64,000 bases of DNA from Anodontia alba. Lineage: Eukaryota; Mollusca; Bivalvia; Lucinida; Lucinidae. Under the pieces are notes generated by a model, which saw only the letters and a list, made by a program, of their open reading frames with translations, was not told the DNA's origin and ran no database searches. Position numbers and translations under genes: made by a program. The first letter of the stretch is position 1. Every line of letters begins with the position of its first letter. This document shows, piece by piece, positions 45,978 through 56,218 of this stretch. The DNA lies in the NCBI GenBank assembly GCA_964016985.1, contig OZ024823.1, forward strand, positions 65,182,514-65,246,513. Direction: 5' to 3'.

Positions 45978-46928
45978 TATTTTCACTGCATAATACATTA
46001 ACCTATAGGTTATGTGCTAGAATTTGTATATTAGGAGGGAGTAGCTCCCCTAATTTTAACACTGTTATAAATATTAGATTCCCTTAACTTCTGGTTTAAG
46101 ACTCGAGGAAACTCTAAGGAATCAGATACATTCTACAATATATACTAAGAATGAACTAGATTCACTTATTACATATCTCTACGGTGTTAATACCTTATTA
46201 TATGTATGATGGACTCTGGAGGCTGCCAGTTTTCTCAAGCATCAGAGGCCTGAATTCCTGGTCCCCACCTCTTTTTTGGGCAACAACAGTTGGGCCCAAA
46301 TGAAGCAAATTGATAACTTGCTGAGACATATCCTTCAAGTAAGATTTTGCGCAGTTCGAAGAAAGATTCCAGACTACTGTTTTGATAATGTCATAGAGTA
46401 GAACCTTATCAAAGAATGCCCAGGAAAAGATAGCTGTCTTTCGTAATTATTTAACAAGGAAATATCTCCTTTCCTTGGATGTGTTTCCTATAGATAAACT
46501 ACACACCTCGAGATTTTAAGATAAATCTTAGAGATGTCATGATTATCTTTAATTAGTAAATAATCTAGTCCTATTTATTTAAGGTAAGACTTTTTTCTTC
46601 TTCTTTTTTATAAAATTTTACAAAATATTTCTTTTGTTTTATATTCGAGCTAATATAGGAATAATTAAAGATCTGGGTAAATGGACTGATCTGACTCTTT
46701 GCAAAATACCCAGTTTATAAAATCAATGAGAGTAAAATATCTGATTTAAATTTATATAATTTACCTATTGCCAGGTTTGACTTTGGTAACATTTCTTAGC
46801 CATGGCTACAATTAATAGAAAAAGCTGTTAACCTCTTCGCATGAAGCTGGACAGCCTCATGTAAATTTGATATGGGACTTTTGTCAGGCCTGACTTTGAG
46901 AGCATTTCTAGCCATGGCAAAAGTTAAT
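45978..46928. other. Unassigned sequence with one open minus-strand frame
   Basis: No repeat family recognised. A minus-strand frame is open for 82 codons, from 46446 to a TAA at 46200-46198, without an early ATG. It includes the stretch GPTVVAQKRGGDQEFRPLML, which I do not recognise. It could be a decayed element ORF or chance. The sequence from 46790 includes duplicated words (TTAGCCATGG / CTAGCCATGG) just before the next head. Confidence 0.35.
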
Positions 46929-48861
46929 ACAAGAGGCCCATGGGCCATGGGTCGCTCAACTGAGTGACATAGCCACTGCAGATATGCAGATGTTATGCAA
47001 CATTTTTCCAGTCCTGTCATCGCAGCTAATGAAAAGATCAACCTTTAAGCAGTTCTTAATTTTGAAGAAGAATATTATATATGGCATGACAGTCAATGGA
47101 GCGTGATCATTTGAACAAACTCTCAATCACATTTCAACAGTAGGATCAATGTGAAATTTGGAGGCAATTGGCTAATTGGTTTCTGAAGAATTATGATTTT
47201 ATACATGTAAACAGCACAGTGGCAGGGAAATATAATAAACATAAAGATGGCAGCCATCTTGGATTTCCAATCAGAATGACTTTAACTACTGTTGATCTAC
47301 AAGTCACCTCGATACTTTCAATGAACTTTGAGTCGGTTCAGGAGAAAAAGTTCAAAACAAGATTTTCAAGATGGCCACCATAGCCGCAATTTGGGATTCC
47401 CTATCGCAACGATTTGAGCTATTTTTCACCTACAAGTCACCCCAATGCTTCCTATCAAGTTTCAAGTCAATTGGCCTTTCAGTTTAGAAGAAGAAGGGAA
47501 AAATAGATTTTCAAGATGGCCGCCATCTTGGATTTCCGATTGGAACGATTTTAGCTATTTTTATATCTACAAGTCATCCAAATCCTTCCTACCAATTTTC
47601 AAATCAACTGGCCCTTTGGTTCAGGAAAATAAGCGAAAAAAAAGTGTTTCAAGATGGCCGCCATGATGGCCATCTTGGATTTCCGATCCAAACAATTTTA
47701 GCTATTTTTGATCTACAAGTCACCCCAATGCTTCCTACCAGGTTTGGAGTCAATTGGCTTTTGGGTTCAGGAGAAGAAGCGAAAAATAGATTTTCAAGAT
47801 GGCTGCCATGGCGGCCATTATGGTTTTCGGATTGGCATGATTTTAGCTATTTTTGATCTACAAGTCACCCCAATGCTTCCTAGCAAGTTTGGAGTCAATT
47901 GGCCTTTCGGTTCAGGAAAAGAAGCAAAAAATAGATTTTCAAGATGGCTGCCATGGCGGCCATCTTGGATTTCCAATCGGCACGATTTTAGCTATTTTTG
48001 ATCTACAAGTCACCCCAATGCTTCCTAGCAAGTTTGGAGTCAATTGGCCTTTCGGTTCAGGAGAAGAAGCGAAAAATAGATTTTCAAGATGGCGGCCATG
48101 GCAGCCATCTTCGATTTCCGATCAGCACGATTTTAGCTATGTTTGATCTACAAGTCACCCCAATGCTTCCTACCAGGTTTGGAGTCAATTGGCTTTTGGG
48201 TACAGGAGAAGAAGCGAAAAATAGATTTTCAAGATGGCTGCATGCGGCCATCTTGGATTTCCGATCGGCATGATTTTAGCTATTTTTGATCTACAAGTCA
48301 CCCCGATGCTTCCTTGCAAGTTTGGAGTCAATTGGCCTTTCAGTTCAGGAAAAGAAGCAAAAAATAGATTTTCAAGATGGCTGCCATGGCGGCCATCTTG
48401 GATTTCCAATCGGCATGATTTTAGCTATTTTTGATCTACAAGTCACCCCAATGCTTCCTAGCAAGTTTGGAGTCAATTGGCCTTTCGGTTCAGGAGAAGA
48501 CGCGAAAAATAGATTTTCAAGATGGCGGCCATCTTGGATTTCCCATCGGCACGATTTTAGCTATTTTTGATCTACAAGTCACCTCGATGCTTCCTAGCAA
48601 GTTTGCAGTCAGTTGGCCTTTCGGTTCAGGAGAGGAAGCGAAAAATAGATTTTCAAGATGGCGGCCATCTTGGATTTCCGATCGGCACGATTTTAGCTAT
48701 TTTTGATCTACAGGTCACCCTGATGCTTCCTACCAAGTATCGAGTCAATTGGCCCAGGGGTGTAGGAGGAGTAGGCTTTTAAAGCAATTGTTGACGCCGC
48801 ACGACGGACATTGACTGACCACAATAGCTCACCATGAGCACTTTGTGCTCAGGTGAGGTAA
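46929..48861 (+). mobile_element. A-type tandem-repeat element, complete
   Basis: Head ACAAGAGGCCCATGGGCC with GGGTCGCTCAACTGAGTGAC, leader, about 11 A units and a tail with GAGCAC-TTT-GTGCTC, ending AGGTGAGGTAA. The 3' units (47.7-48.7 kb) are unusually alike: several spacings are exactly 145 bp (frames starting at 47708, 47853 and 47998), suggesting recent local amplification. Confidence 0.85.
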
Positions 48862-49030
48862 AAAGGAAGGGCTGATTACATAGTAACGTACAGTTTGACA
48901 GCCTCATTATTTTTAAACTCTTTACAGGAAAGATCTTTATAATGTTTGATGCAATTTAAAGATCTAATTAACTCTAAAACAACTGTGTTAGAATTGATCT
49001 TATTACCAGATTTAAAATATTACACATAAT
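48862..49030. other. Unassigned flank
   Basis: 170 bp of AT-rich sequence between the A element and SINE2. Nothing recognised. Confidence 0.4.
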
Positions 49031-49339
49031 TGTTTGTTTGTGTTGAGATTTTACGGCCCAGTCAACCCAATGGGGTCATGTCGAGCATGGTCAGTTTACC
49101 TAACCACATGTTTACTGGGCAGGCTTAGTCCTCTAAGCAGTTAACCAGATTTGTGCACATTCTTTCGACAGAAACTGACAACTGCCCTTCTTGAATCAGC
49201 GGAAGGGAGAGAATGACCGTAGAAAATATTTCATGATCAATCTCCATGAAAGAATGTTGTCGACCTCGGCGGGGGTTGAACCCGCGACCTCCTGGTCTCC
49301 AGTCGGATGGCGCAGCCAAGTGAGCCACCGAGGCCGGCG
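49031..49339 (-). mobile_element. tRNA-derived SINE2, full length
   Basis: Sense on minus: a tRNA-like head (49338 to about 49262) with A-box-like TGGCTCACTTGG and B box GGGTTCAACCC. A central conserved segment follows (CTGACAACTGCCCTTCTTGA on +), then a 3' tail ending AAACCTCAACACAAACAAAC. It is flanked by an imperfect duplication TTACACATAAT / TTACACATCAT at 49020-49030 and 49340-49350. The central segment suggests a core-domain SINE superfamily; I cannot confirm which. Confidence 0.85.
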
Positions 49340-49774
49340 TTACACATCATAGACCTATATTCCTTGATGATATTGATTTAGCATTATTTTCTAAGAAATC
49401 AAAGGTATATCGAGAAATTTGACTATGACGGAAAGAGAAATCAAGACCAAATTAACCTTCTTTCTACAATGGTAATTGAAATATATGAACCATTTTGTAT
49501 CACGGATTTTCTGAGTAAATGTCTTATGGTACTGAGACAAATCTGTGATATTTGCGAAATTTGACTCAATTATTTGTTTGATAACTTCCCACATGAGACA
49601 AGATTTGGGAGGTTTTGTTATTGAAACTTTCCCGCTGATAATTGCTGAGTTTATACATGTCAAGTCAGAATTATACTATTAGTTTTAATGTCTCTGAGAA
49701 CCAATGACGCTGAAGTTCAGAGAAGTAGAAATAACTGATCTACACCTATATTAACAGATTTAGTGAGAATAGAT
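49340..49774. other. Unassigned sequence
   Basis: About 430 bp with no head, tail or array. A 90-codon minus-strand frame (49391-49663) shows no motif I know. It may be genuine single-copy intron or intergenic sequence. Confidence 0.4.
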
Positions 49775-51409
49775 ACTACTGTTGATCTACAAGTCACCTA
49801 GATACTTCCAATATAAATGTATATGGCCAATACAAATGCATGGGGAAGCAAATTTGACCTTGCCATAAAAAGGTCAAACGTCAACATAGGACCATCATTT
49901 TAGCAATTTTGGTAGATCTCCTGTCCCCATAATTTGTGCAAAGAATAGGGCCCAAAGCTTATTTGGTTCTGGAGAAGAAGATTTTAAAAGGTCTTTACCA
50001 TATATGGGCATGGCAGCCATTTTGATCAATGGACCATGTCCATTTTAGCAGTCTTTCGTTCTCCTGCCCCAAGGAGGCTCCACATGAAATTTGAGACACA
50101 CTGGCCCAGAGGCTTCAGTAGAGAAGTCATTTGAAATTATCAACATTTTTTCCATACAAATGTATGGGGACCATACAAATGCATACAGAAGCAAACTTGA
50201 CCTCACCATAAAAAGGTCACATGTCAATGTACGACCATCATTTTAGCAACTTTGTAGACTTCCCGTCCCTGATGATTTGTGCAAAGATTCAGCCACAAGG
50301 CATCCTCGGTCCTGGAGAAGTAGATTTTCAAAGGTTTTTACAATATATGGGCATGGCGGCCATCTTGGTCAATGGACGGCAACTATTTTAGCAATCTTTC
50401 ATTCCCCTGCCCCAGGGCGGCTCCAAATAAAATCAAAAGGAGAAGTCATTTGAAATTCTGAACATTTTTCCCATACAAATGCTTAGGGAAGCAAACTTGA
50501 CCTCACCGTAAAAAAGGTCAAATGTCAATGTATGACCATTATTTTAGCAACTTTGGTAGACCTCCCGTCCCGGATGATATAGGCAAAGATTCAGCCATAA
50601 GGCATCTTTCATTTCCCTGCCCCAAGGAGGCTCCACATGAAATTTGAGCAACATTGGCCCAGAGGCTCCAGAGGAGAAGTTGTTTGAAATTCTGAACCTT
50701 TTTCCCATACAAATATATAGGGAAGCAAACTTGACGTTGCTGTAAAAAGGTCAAATGTCAATGTACAACCATTATTTTAGCAACTTTGGTAGACCTCCTA
50801 TCCCCAATGATATATGCAAAACTTCAGCCACCAGGCATCCTCGGTTTTGGGCAAGATTTTTAAAGGTTTTAACCATACATGGGCATGGCGGCCATCTTGG
50901 TCAATGGATGGTAACCATTTTAGCAATCTTTCATTTCCCTGCCCCAGGGAGGCTCCAAATGAAATTTGAGCAACATTGGCCCAGAGGCTCCAGAGGAGAA
51001 GTCATTTGATATTCTGAACATTTTTCCCATACAAATGCATAGGGAAGCAAACTTGACCTTGCCGTAAAAAGGTCAAATGTCAATGAACGACCATTGTTTT
51101 AGCAATTTTGGTAGACCTCCTGTCCCCAATGATTTATGCAAAGATTCAGCCATAAGGCATTCTCGGTTCTGGAGAAGATTTTTAAAGGTTTTTACCCTAT
51201 ATGGGCATGGGGGCCATCTTGGTCAACAGACCGCAACCATTTTAGCAATCTTTCGTTCCCCCAACCTAAGGAGGCTCCATACGAAATTTGAGCAAAATTG
51301 GCTCAGGGTCTTCAGAGGAGAAGTCGTTTGAAAATCTTAATGGACGGACGCACGGACGGACGAAAAGTGATCACTATAGCTCATCCTGAGCGTAGCTCAG
51401 GTGAGCTAA
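49775..51409 (+). mobile_element. C-type element lacking its head
   Basis: It begins within the A-like leader unit (CTACTGTTGATCTACAAGTC) and has about five C units; 50757 and 51079 are exactly 322 bp apart. The tail has GGACGGACGCACGGACGGAC and the hairpin CTGAGC-GTA-GCTCAG, ending GTGAGCTAA. The head is missing, so it is 5' truncated. Confidence 0.8.
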
Positions 51410-51437
51410 AAAGCTGTGTTTCCGCTAACATGCTGAA

Positions 51438-54049
51438 ACAAGAGGGCCATGATGGCCCTGTAACACTCACCTGAGTATCATAGCACTTTGAGAACCTGAC
51501 CTAGAACTGATCAAGGCAAACATTCTGATAAAAATTCAAAATGATTATATTAACAAGTAAGACAATGTAGCCTGTCTAATGGACTGTGAAATAGAGGTCA
51601 AGGTCAAATATGGATGACTGCACTCAAGAGCCATGCTAAGATGTATGCATGTACTAAGTATCACTGGCTGTAGGAGCAATAGTTACTGAGAAACTGACCT
51701 AAACACAAACACTTCACAAGTACCAAATATCACTCTGTAGGACCAATAATTACTGAGAAACTGACCTAAATGGAAAAACTTAAGAAAGTCAGTGGACAGT
51801 GAAATATACATCGTCTAGAAATCATCAAGACAAACATTTTGAGCAAGATTCATGATGACACCATCAAAAATGTGACCTGTTTGTTTGTGTTGAGGTTTTA
51901 CGGCCCAGTCAACCCAATGGGGTCATGTCGAGCGTGGTCAGTTTGCCTAACCACACGTTTACTGGGCAGGCTTAGTCCTCTAAGCGGTTAACCAGTATTG
52001 CGCACATTCTTTAGCCAGAAACTGACAACTGCCCTTCTTGAATCAGCGGAAGGGAGAGAATGACCGTAGAAAATATTTCATGATCAATCTCCACGAAAGA
52101 ATGTTGCCGACCTCGGCGGGGGTTGAACCCACGACCTCCTGGTCTCCAGTTGGACGGCGCATCCAACTGAGACACCGAGGCCGGCAAATGTGACCTGTAG
52201 AGCGTCAACAAGGTTTTTCTTTGATTTGGCCTGGTGACCTAGTTTCTGACATAAAGTGACCCAGTTTTAAACTAGACCTAGAAATCATCAAGACAAACAT
52301 TTTGAGCAATATTTATGATGATTATTTAAAAAATGTGACCTCTGAAGTGTTAACAAGGTTTTCCTTTGATTTGGCCGGGTGACCTAGTTTTTGATCCCAA
52401 GTGACGCAGTTTCAAACTTGACTTAGAAATCATCAAGACAAACATTTTGGGCAAGATTCATGATGATTGCTTCAAAATTGTGACCTCTAGAGTGTTAACA
52501 AGGTCTTCCTTTGATTTCGCCTGGTGACCTAGTTTTTGACTTCAAGTGACCCAGTTTCAATCTTGACCTAGAAATCATCAAGACAAACATTTTGAGCAAG
52601 ATTCATGATGATTGTTTCATAAATGTGACCACTAGAGTGTTAACAAGGTTTTACACTAATGTGGACATGTGACCTAGTTTTTGACCCTGTGTGACCCAGC
52701 TTCGAACTTGACCTAGAACTCATCAAGACAAATATTTTGAGCAAGATTCATGATGATTGCTTCAATTATGTGACCGCTAGAATGTTAACAAGGTTTTCCT
52801 TTGATTTGGTCCGGTGACCTAGTTTTTAAACCCAAGTGACCCAGTTTCAAACTTGATCTAGAACTCATCAAGACGAACATTTTGAGCAAGATTCATGACG
52901 ATTTGCTTCAAAAATGTGGCCGCTACAGTGTTAACAAGGTTTTCCTTTGATTTGGCCTGGTGACCTAGTTTGTGACCCCAAGTGACCCAGTTTAAAATGT
53001 GACCTAGAAATCATCAAGACAAACAATTTGAGCAAGATTCATGATGATTGCTTGAAAAATGTGATCGCTAGACTGTTAACAAGGTTTTCCGCTGATTAGG
53101 CCAGGTGACCTAGTTTTTGACCCCATGTGACCCAGTTTCGAACTTGACCTAGAAATCATCAAGACAAACATTTTGAGCAGATTTATGATCATTGCTTCAA
53201 AAATGTGACCGCTAGAGTGTTAACAAGGTATTCTGCTGATTTGGCCGGGTGACCTAGTTTTTGACCCCAAGTGACCCAGTTTCAAACCTGACCTAGAACT
53301 CATCAAGGCAAACATTTTGAGCAATATTCATGATGATTGCTTCAAAAATGTGACAGCTAGAGTGTTAATAAGGTTTTCCTTTGATTTGGCCTGGTGACCT
53401 AGTTTTTGACCCCAAGTGACCCAGTTTCAAACCTGACATAGAAATCATCAAGGCAAACATTTTGAGCAATATTCATGATGATTGCTTCAAAAATGTGACC
53501 GCTAGAGTGTTAACAAGGTTTTCTGATGTTTTAGCCCGGTGAACTAGTTTTTGACCCCTGACCCAGTTTCAAACTTGACCTAGAACTCATCGACAAACAT
53601 TTTGAGAAAGATTTATGACGATTGCTTCAAAAATGTGACCGCTAGAGTGTTAACAAGGTTTTCCTTTGATTTGGCCTGGTGACTTAGTTTTTGAATCCAA
53701 GTGACCCAGTTTCCAACTTGACCTAGAAATCATCAAGGCAAACATTTTGAGCAATATTCATGATGATTGCTTCAAACAAGTGACCTCCTGAGTGTAGTGA
53801 CCTCCTGAGTGTTAACAAGTTTCTCTTTGACTTGACCTGGTGACCTAGTTTTTGACCCCAAGTGACCCAGTATCGAACTTGACCTAGAATTCATAGGGGC
53901 AAACATTCTGGACAAGTTTCATCAAGATTGGGTCAAAACTATGACCTCTAGATGACCTCTAGAGTGTTAACAAACTAATTATTGACGACGGACGACAGAC
54001 AGAGGGTGATCACAATAGCTCACCCTGAGCTTTTGCTCAGGTGAGCTAA
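51438..54049 (+). mobile_element. D-type tandem-repeat element, complete
   Basis: Head ACAAGAGGGCCATGATGGCC with AACACTCACCTGAG, leader, about 14 D units, a short GACGGACGAC segment and a tail with the hairpin CTGAGC-TTTT-GCTCAG, ending GTGAGCTAA. It is separated from the C tail before it by the same 28-bp spacer seen at 21.8 and 23.4 kb. A SINE2 interrupts one unit. Its leader is the empty-site match for the C insertion at 32726. Confidence 0.85.
51881..52185 (-). mobile_element. SINE2, full length, in D array
   Basis: 305 bp, sense on minus, tRNA-like head with TGTCTCAGTTGG and GGGTTCAACCC, same core and tail as at 49031. It is flanked by the perfect 13-bp duplication AAATGTGACCTGT at 51868-51880 and 52186-52198. 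Confidence 0.9.
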
Positions 54050-54632
54050 AAACATTTAGTTGGTAGGTAGGAGAATTTTTTTTTTTAATTTTTCTATTTT
54101 TATCCAGAAAAGAACAGGGTCGGGCCTGTAATTTTATGAAAATACAAGTATTTTGTTGAGGGTCAGTGCTTTACTTTTTTTATTTTGCATTTTTATTGAT
54201 AAAAAATAGCAGAGTTGGGTGTTTGAAACAGGGTCGGTCGGGTTAGCGGAAACACAGCTATTTTTTTTTTTACACCTAAAGGAACACAAGAATACAGGAA
54301 ATAAGAAATATTCTGGAGAAAAAGAAAGATAAATCACCCAGTAAAAAATCCTGTTTATTTTCTTTGTTCCACAGAAAAGAAACTAACATATGATCAAAAG
54401 AGCGGGAAAGGTGACGTCAAACAGGTAAATGCCTAAGGGACCTTCTGGATTAAAACTCTTAAGACTTGCCGTTTTTCTGTGGAAGGTTGAATACAGAACA
54501 GAACAGCACATTATCTATAGGTTAATTTATTATGCAGTTAAAATTATCAATTTATTGATTTTGTCCCGAGACTAGGTGTATACAGTGTAAATAAATAGCC
54601 TGCCAATATTAGCAGCAAAGGGGGTCCTATAC
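54050..54632. other. Intron sequence with an inverted copy of the 45.7-kb repeat
   Basis: Downstream of the KH exon on the minus strand. 54225-54260 has TTAGCGGAAACACAGC, the reverse complement of the spacer word found between elements at 21.8, 23.4 and 51.4 kb. 54365-54530 is an inverted, diverged copy of 45725-45885 (GATCAAAAGAGCGGGAAAGG, GACTTGCCGTTTTTCTGTGG, ATAGGTTAA). Confidence 0.6.
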
Positions 54633-54786
54633 CTGCTACAGTGATACATCTTTCAGGTAGATTTGTTTCTTTTGACTTCTGAGATATTTGTACATACGCC
54701 CCACTTTCTTCTTTGATCTGTTTGATATAATTACCCGCCTTACCAATAATCATACCAGCAGTACTGTTTGGCACTAAAATTTTTAC
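54633..54786 (-). CDS. Internal exon: KH domain of a NOVA/Pasilla-type RNA-binding protein
   Basis: A 154-nt exon read on the minus strand. It is preceded by a T-rich tract and TTTCAG, and followed by GCAG/GTATAG, both good splice sites. It starts in phase 0 and ends after the first base of a codon. The product begins VKILVPNSTAGMIIGKAG, a KH-domain beta1-alpha1 with the RNA-contacting GXXG loop (GKAG), then IKQIKEESGAYVQISQKS and ERCITVAG. This matches the second KH domain of NOVA/Pasilla splicing regulators, which bind YCAY-type RNA. Other exons are not visible, so they must lie outside or far away. Frame continuation past the donor hits no family sequence, as expected for intron. Family is confident; the exact orthologue is not. 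Confidence 0.85.
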
Positions 54787-54877
54787 CTGAAACAAAAAAA
54801 AACATGTCATCACTAAATAACAATGAACACAAGCTGCAAACTGGGAGAAAATCAACCTAATTGCATGTGATACAGGT

Positions 54878-55167
54878 TTTGATTGTGTTGGGGTTTAACG
54901 ACACGTCAACCCATGAGGGTCATTTTGTGTCGTCTCCCAGAGAAAGGGAGAAAAGAGATAGAAGAGAGAGTAGAAGAGATAAAAAAGAGGGACAGGGAAG
55001 AAAGAGGAACAGGAATGAAAGTGAAGAAACAGAAGAAATAAAAACATTCCCCCTCTACCCTTACCCACTACAAGGATAGCAGGCCTTGCCCAACTGTAAG
55101 CCAATATCAGTTGGACGCCCCAGTGATGTAAGATACACAGCACCTTCGCACCACCCGACCACCCCCT
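54878..55167 (-). mobile_element. SINE1 copy in intron next to KH exon
   Basis: 290 bp, sense on minus (the same strand as the KH exon), flanked by the 13-bp duplication ATGTGATACAGGT at 54865-54877 and 55168-55180. It starts only 92 bp upstream of the exon's acceptor site. Confidence 0.9.
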
Positions 55168-55200
55168 ATGTGATACAGGTCAGTGACAATTTCAGCAATA

Positions 55201-55549
55201 CTGTATTCTACCTAATTACCACACTGTGCGCTTAGGTTTTTCAAAATTACTGGGAACACTCATTTGTGGTAAAATATGTATCTACCTACTAAGGATACAC
55301 TATAAAAATGGTCAGAAAAGGACTTATTTGATGATGATTAAGCAATTTTTTCTGATTTTCTTTATTAAGGCATATGTTGTGGGTACTCATTTGAATTGCA
55401 TCGACAAATCGATGCAATTTAAATCAGCACCCACAACATATGCCTTTATAATGAAGTAAGGAAAAAGTACACTGGCTGTAATCTGAAGACTACAAAATTT
55501 CTTGACTTTCTGCTTATAGGGGTAAGTGTGGTAATTAGATCGAATACAG
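55201..55549. mobile_element. 349-bp MITE with TA duplication and a central foldback
   Basis: The ends are inverted repeats: CTGTATTCTACCTAATTACC and CACT on the left, and the inverse at 55525-55549 with three mismatches. TA flanks both sides (55199-55200, 55550-55551), as for Tc1/mariner-mobilised elements. The centre (55367-55446) is a long near-perfect palindrome, arms of about 38 nt (AAGGCATATGTTGTGGGT paired with ACCCACAACATATGCCTT) around a 4-nt loop. Confidence 0.75.
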
Positions 55550-55557
55550 TAATTTAA

Positions 55558-55788
55558 CCCATTTATGCCTAGTAGACTCTTCTACCTCAACTCTTTGAAC
55601 AGATCCATTTTGAATTGAAGGGATATCTGATTCGTTTTACTATTATCAATTTATATAGAAATCCTTGTATTTAATGCAAATAATGAGGATCCTAATCAGA
55701 CTCCATGTTTTCCACAGAACGCGACATCTGATCTGGGTCTACGCTGAAATGCAAATGTCCCATTTATGGGACACCAGGCATAAATGGG
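55558..55788. mobile_element. 231-bp piggyBac-type MITE (TTAA target)
   Basis: TTAA (55554-55557) then CCCATTTATGCCT; at the right, AGGCATAAATGGG then TTAA (55789-55792). A TTAA duplication with CCC/GGG ends is the piggyBac signature. The interior holds CTGATCTGGGTCTACGCTG, a word that recurs in several unassigned parts of the window. No transposase. Confidence 0.8.
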
Positions 55789-55792
55789 TTAA

Positions 55793-56218
55793 GTTACTTT
55801 TCATGTACACAAACAATAACTATTATTTTTACCCAAAGTATTCAGACAGCCATGTCAGAGGAAACAGTCTATACCCAGATCAAAGCGCTCCTGGAGAACC
55901 AGTCTCTTGAAAGCTATGTACATTCATCTTGTCAGTCAGGAGTTTTCTATATCAAAACTTGCAGAATGTATGAAGAATTACATAGAACCTCATCAAACTG
56001 GATTCTGAGGCTGTACCTGGGAAATCTTTGTTGTTTACATACTATATTTACCCTCAACAATCAGACACGTTAACTCCTTAATAAACTAAACTGCTGGATG
56101 AGCGGCAAACAATGTACAGACCCTGATCGGATGACTCATTCTGATCTAGGTCTAAACTACTTTATTTACCCCAAATATTTAGACATCTTAAGTCCTACCA
56201 AATTTAAAACAAGAGGCC
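55793..56218. other. Unassigned sequence, probably old repeat
   Basis: Contains two related segments about 330 bp apart (CCCAAAGTATTCAGACA near 55832 and CCCAAATATTTAGACATC near 56170) and AAACTGCTGGATGAGCGGC, echoed at 58176. Short frames here have no recognisable product. Confidence 0.4.

Noticed and set aside
47708..48782. Series of overlapping 70-100 codon frames with near-identical peptides
   Set aside because: They are translations of the A repeat, whose unit often has no stop in one frame; no start context, no known domain, and stops appear in other copies.
55852..56073. 73-codon frame beginning MSEETVYTQIK as a coding exon
   Set aside because: No splice sites or known family, and its start overlaps words of a recurrent MITE-like repeat (CCCAGATCAAAGCGCTCC).
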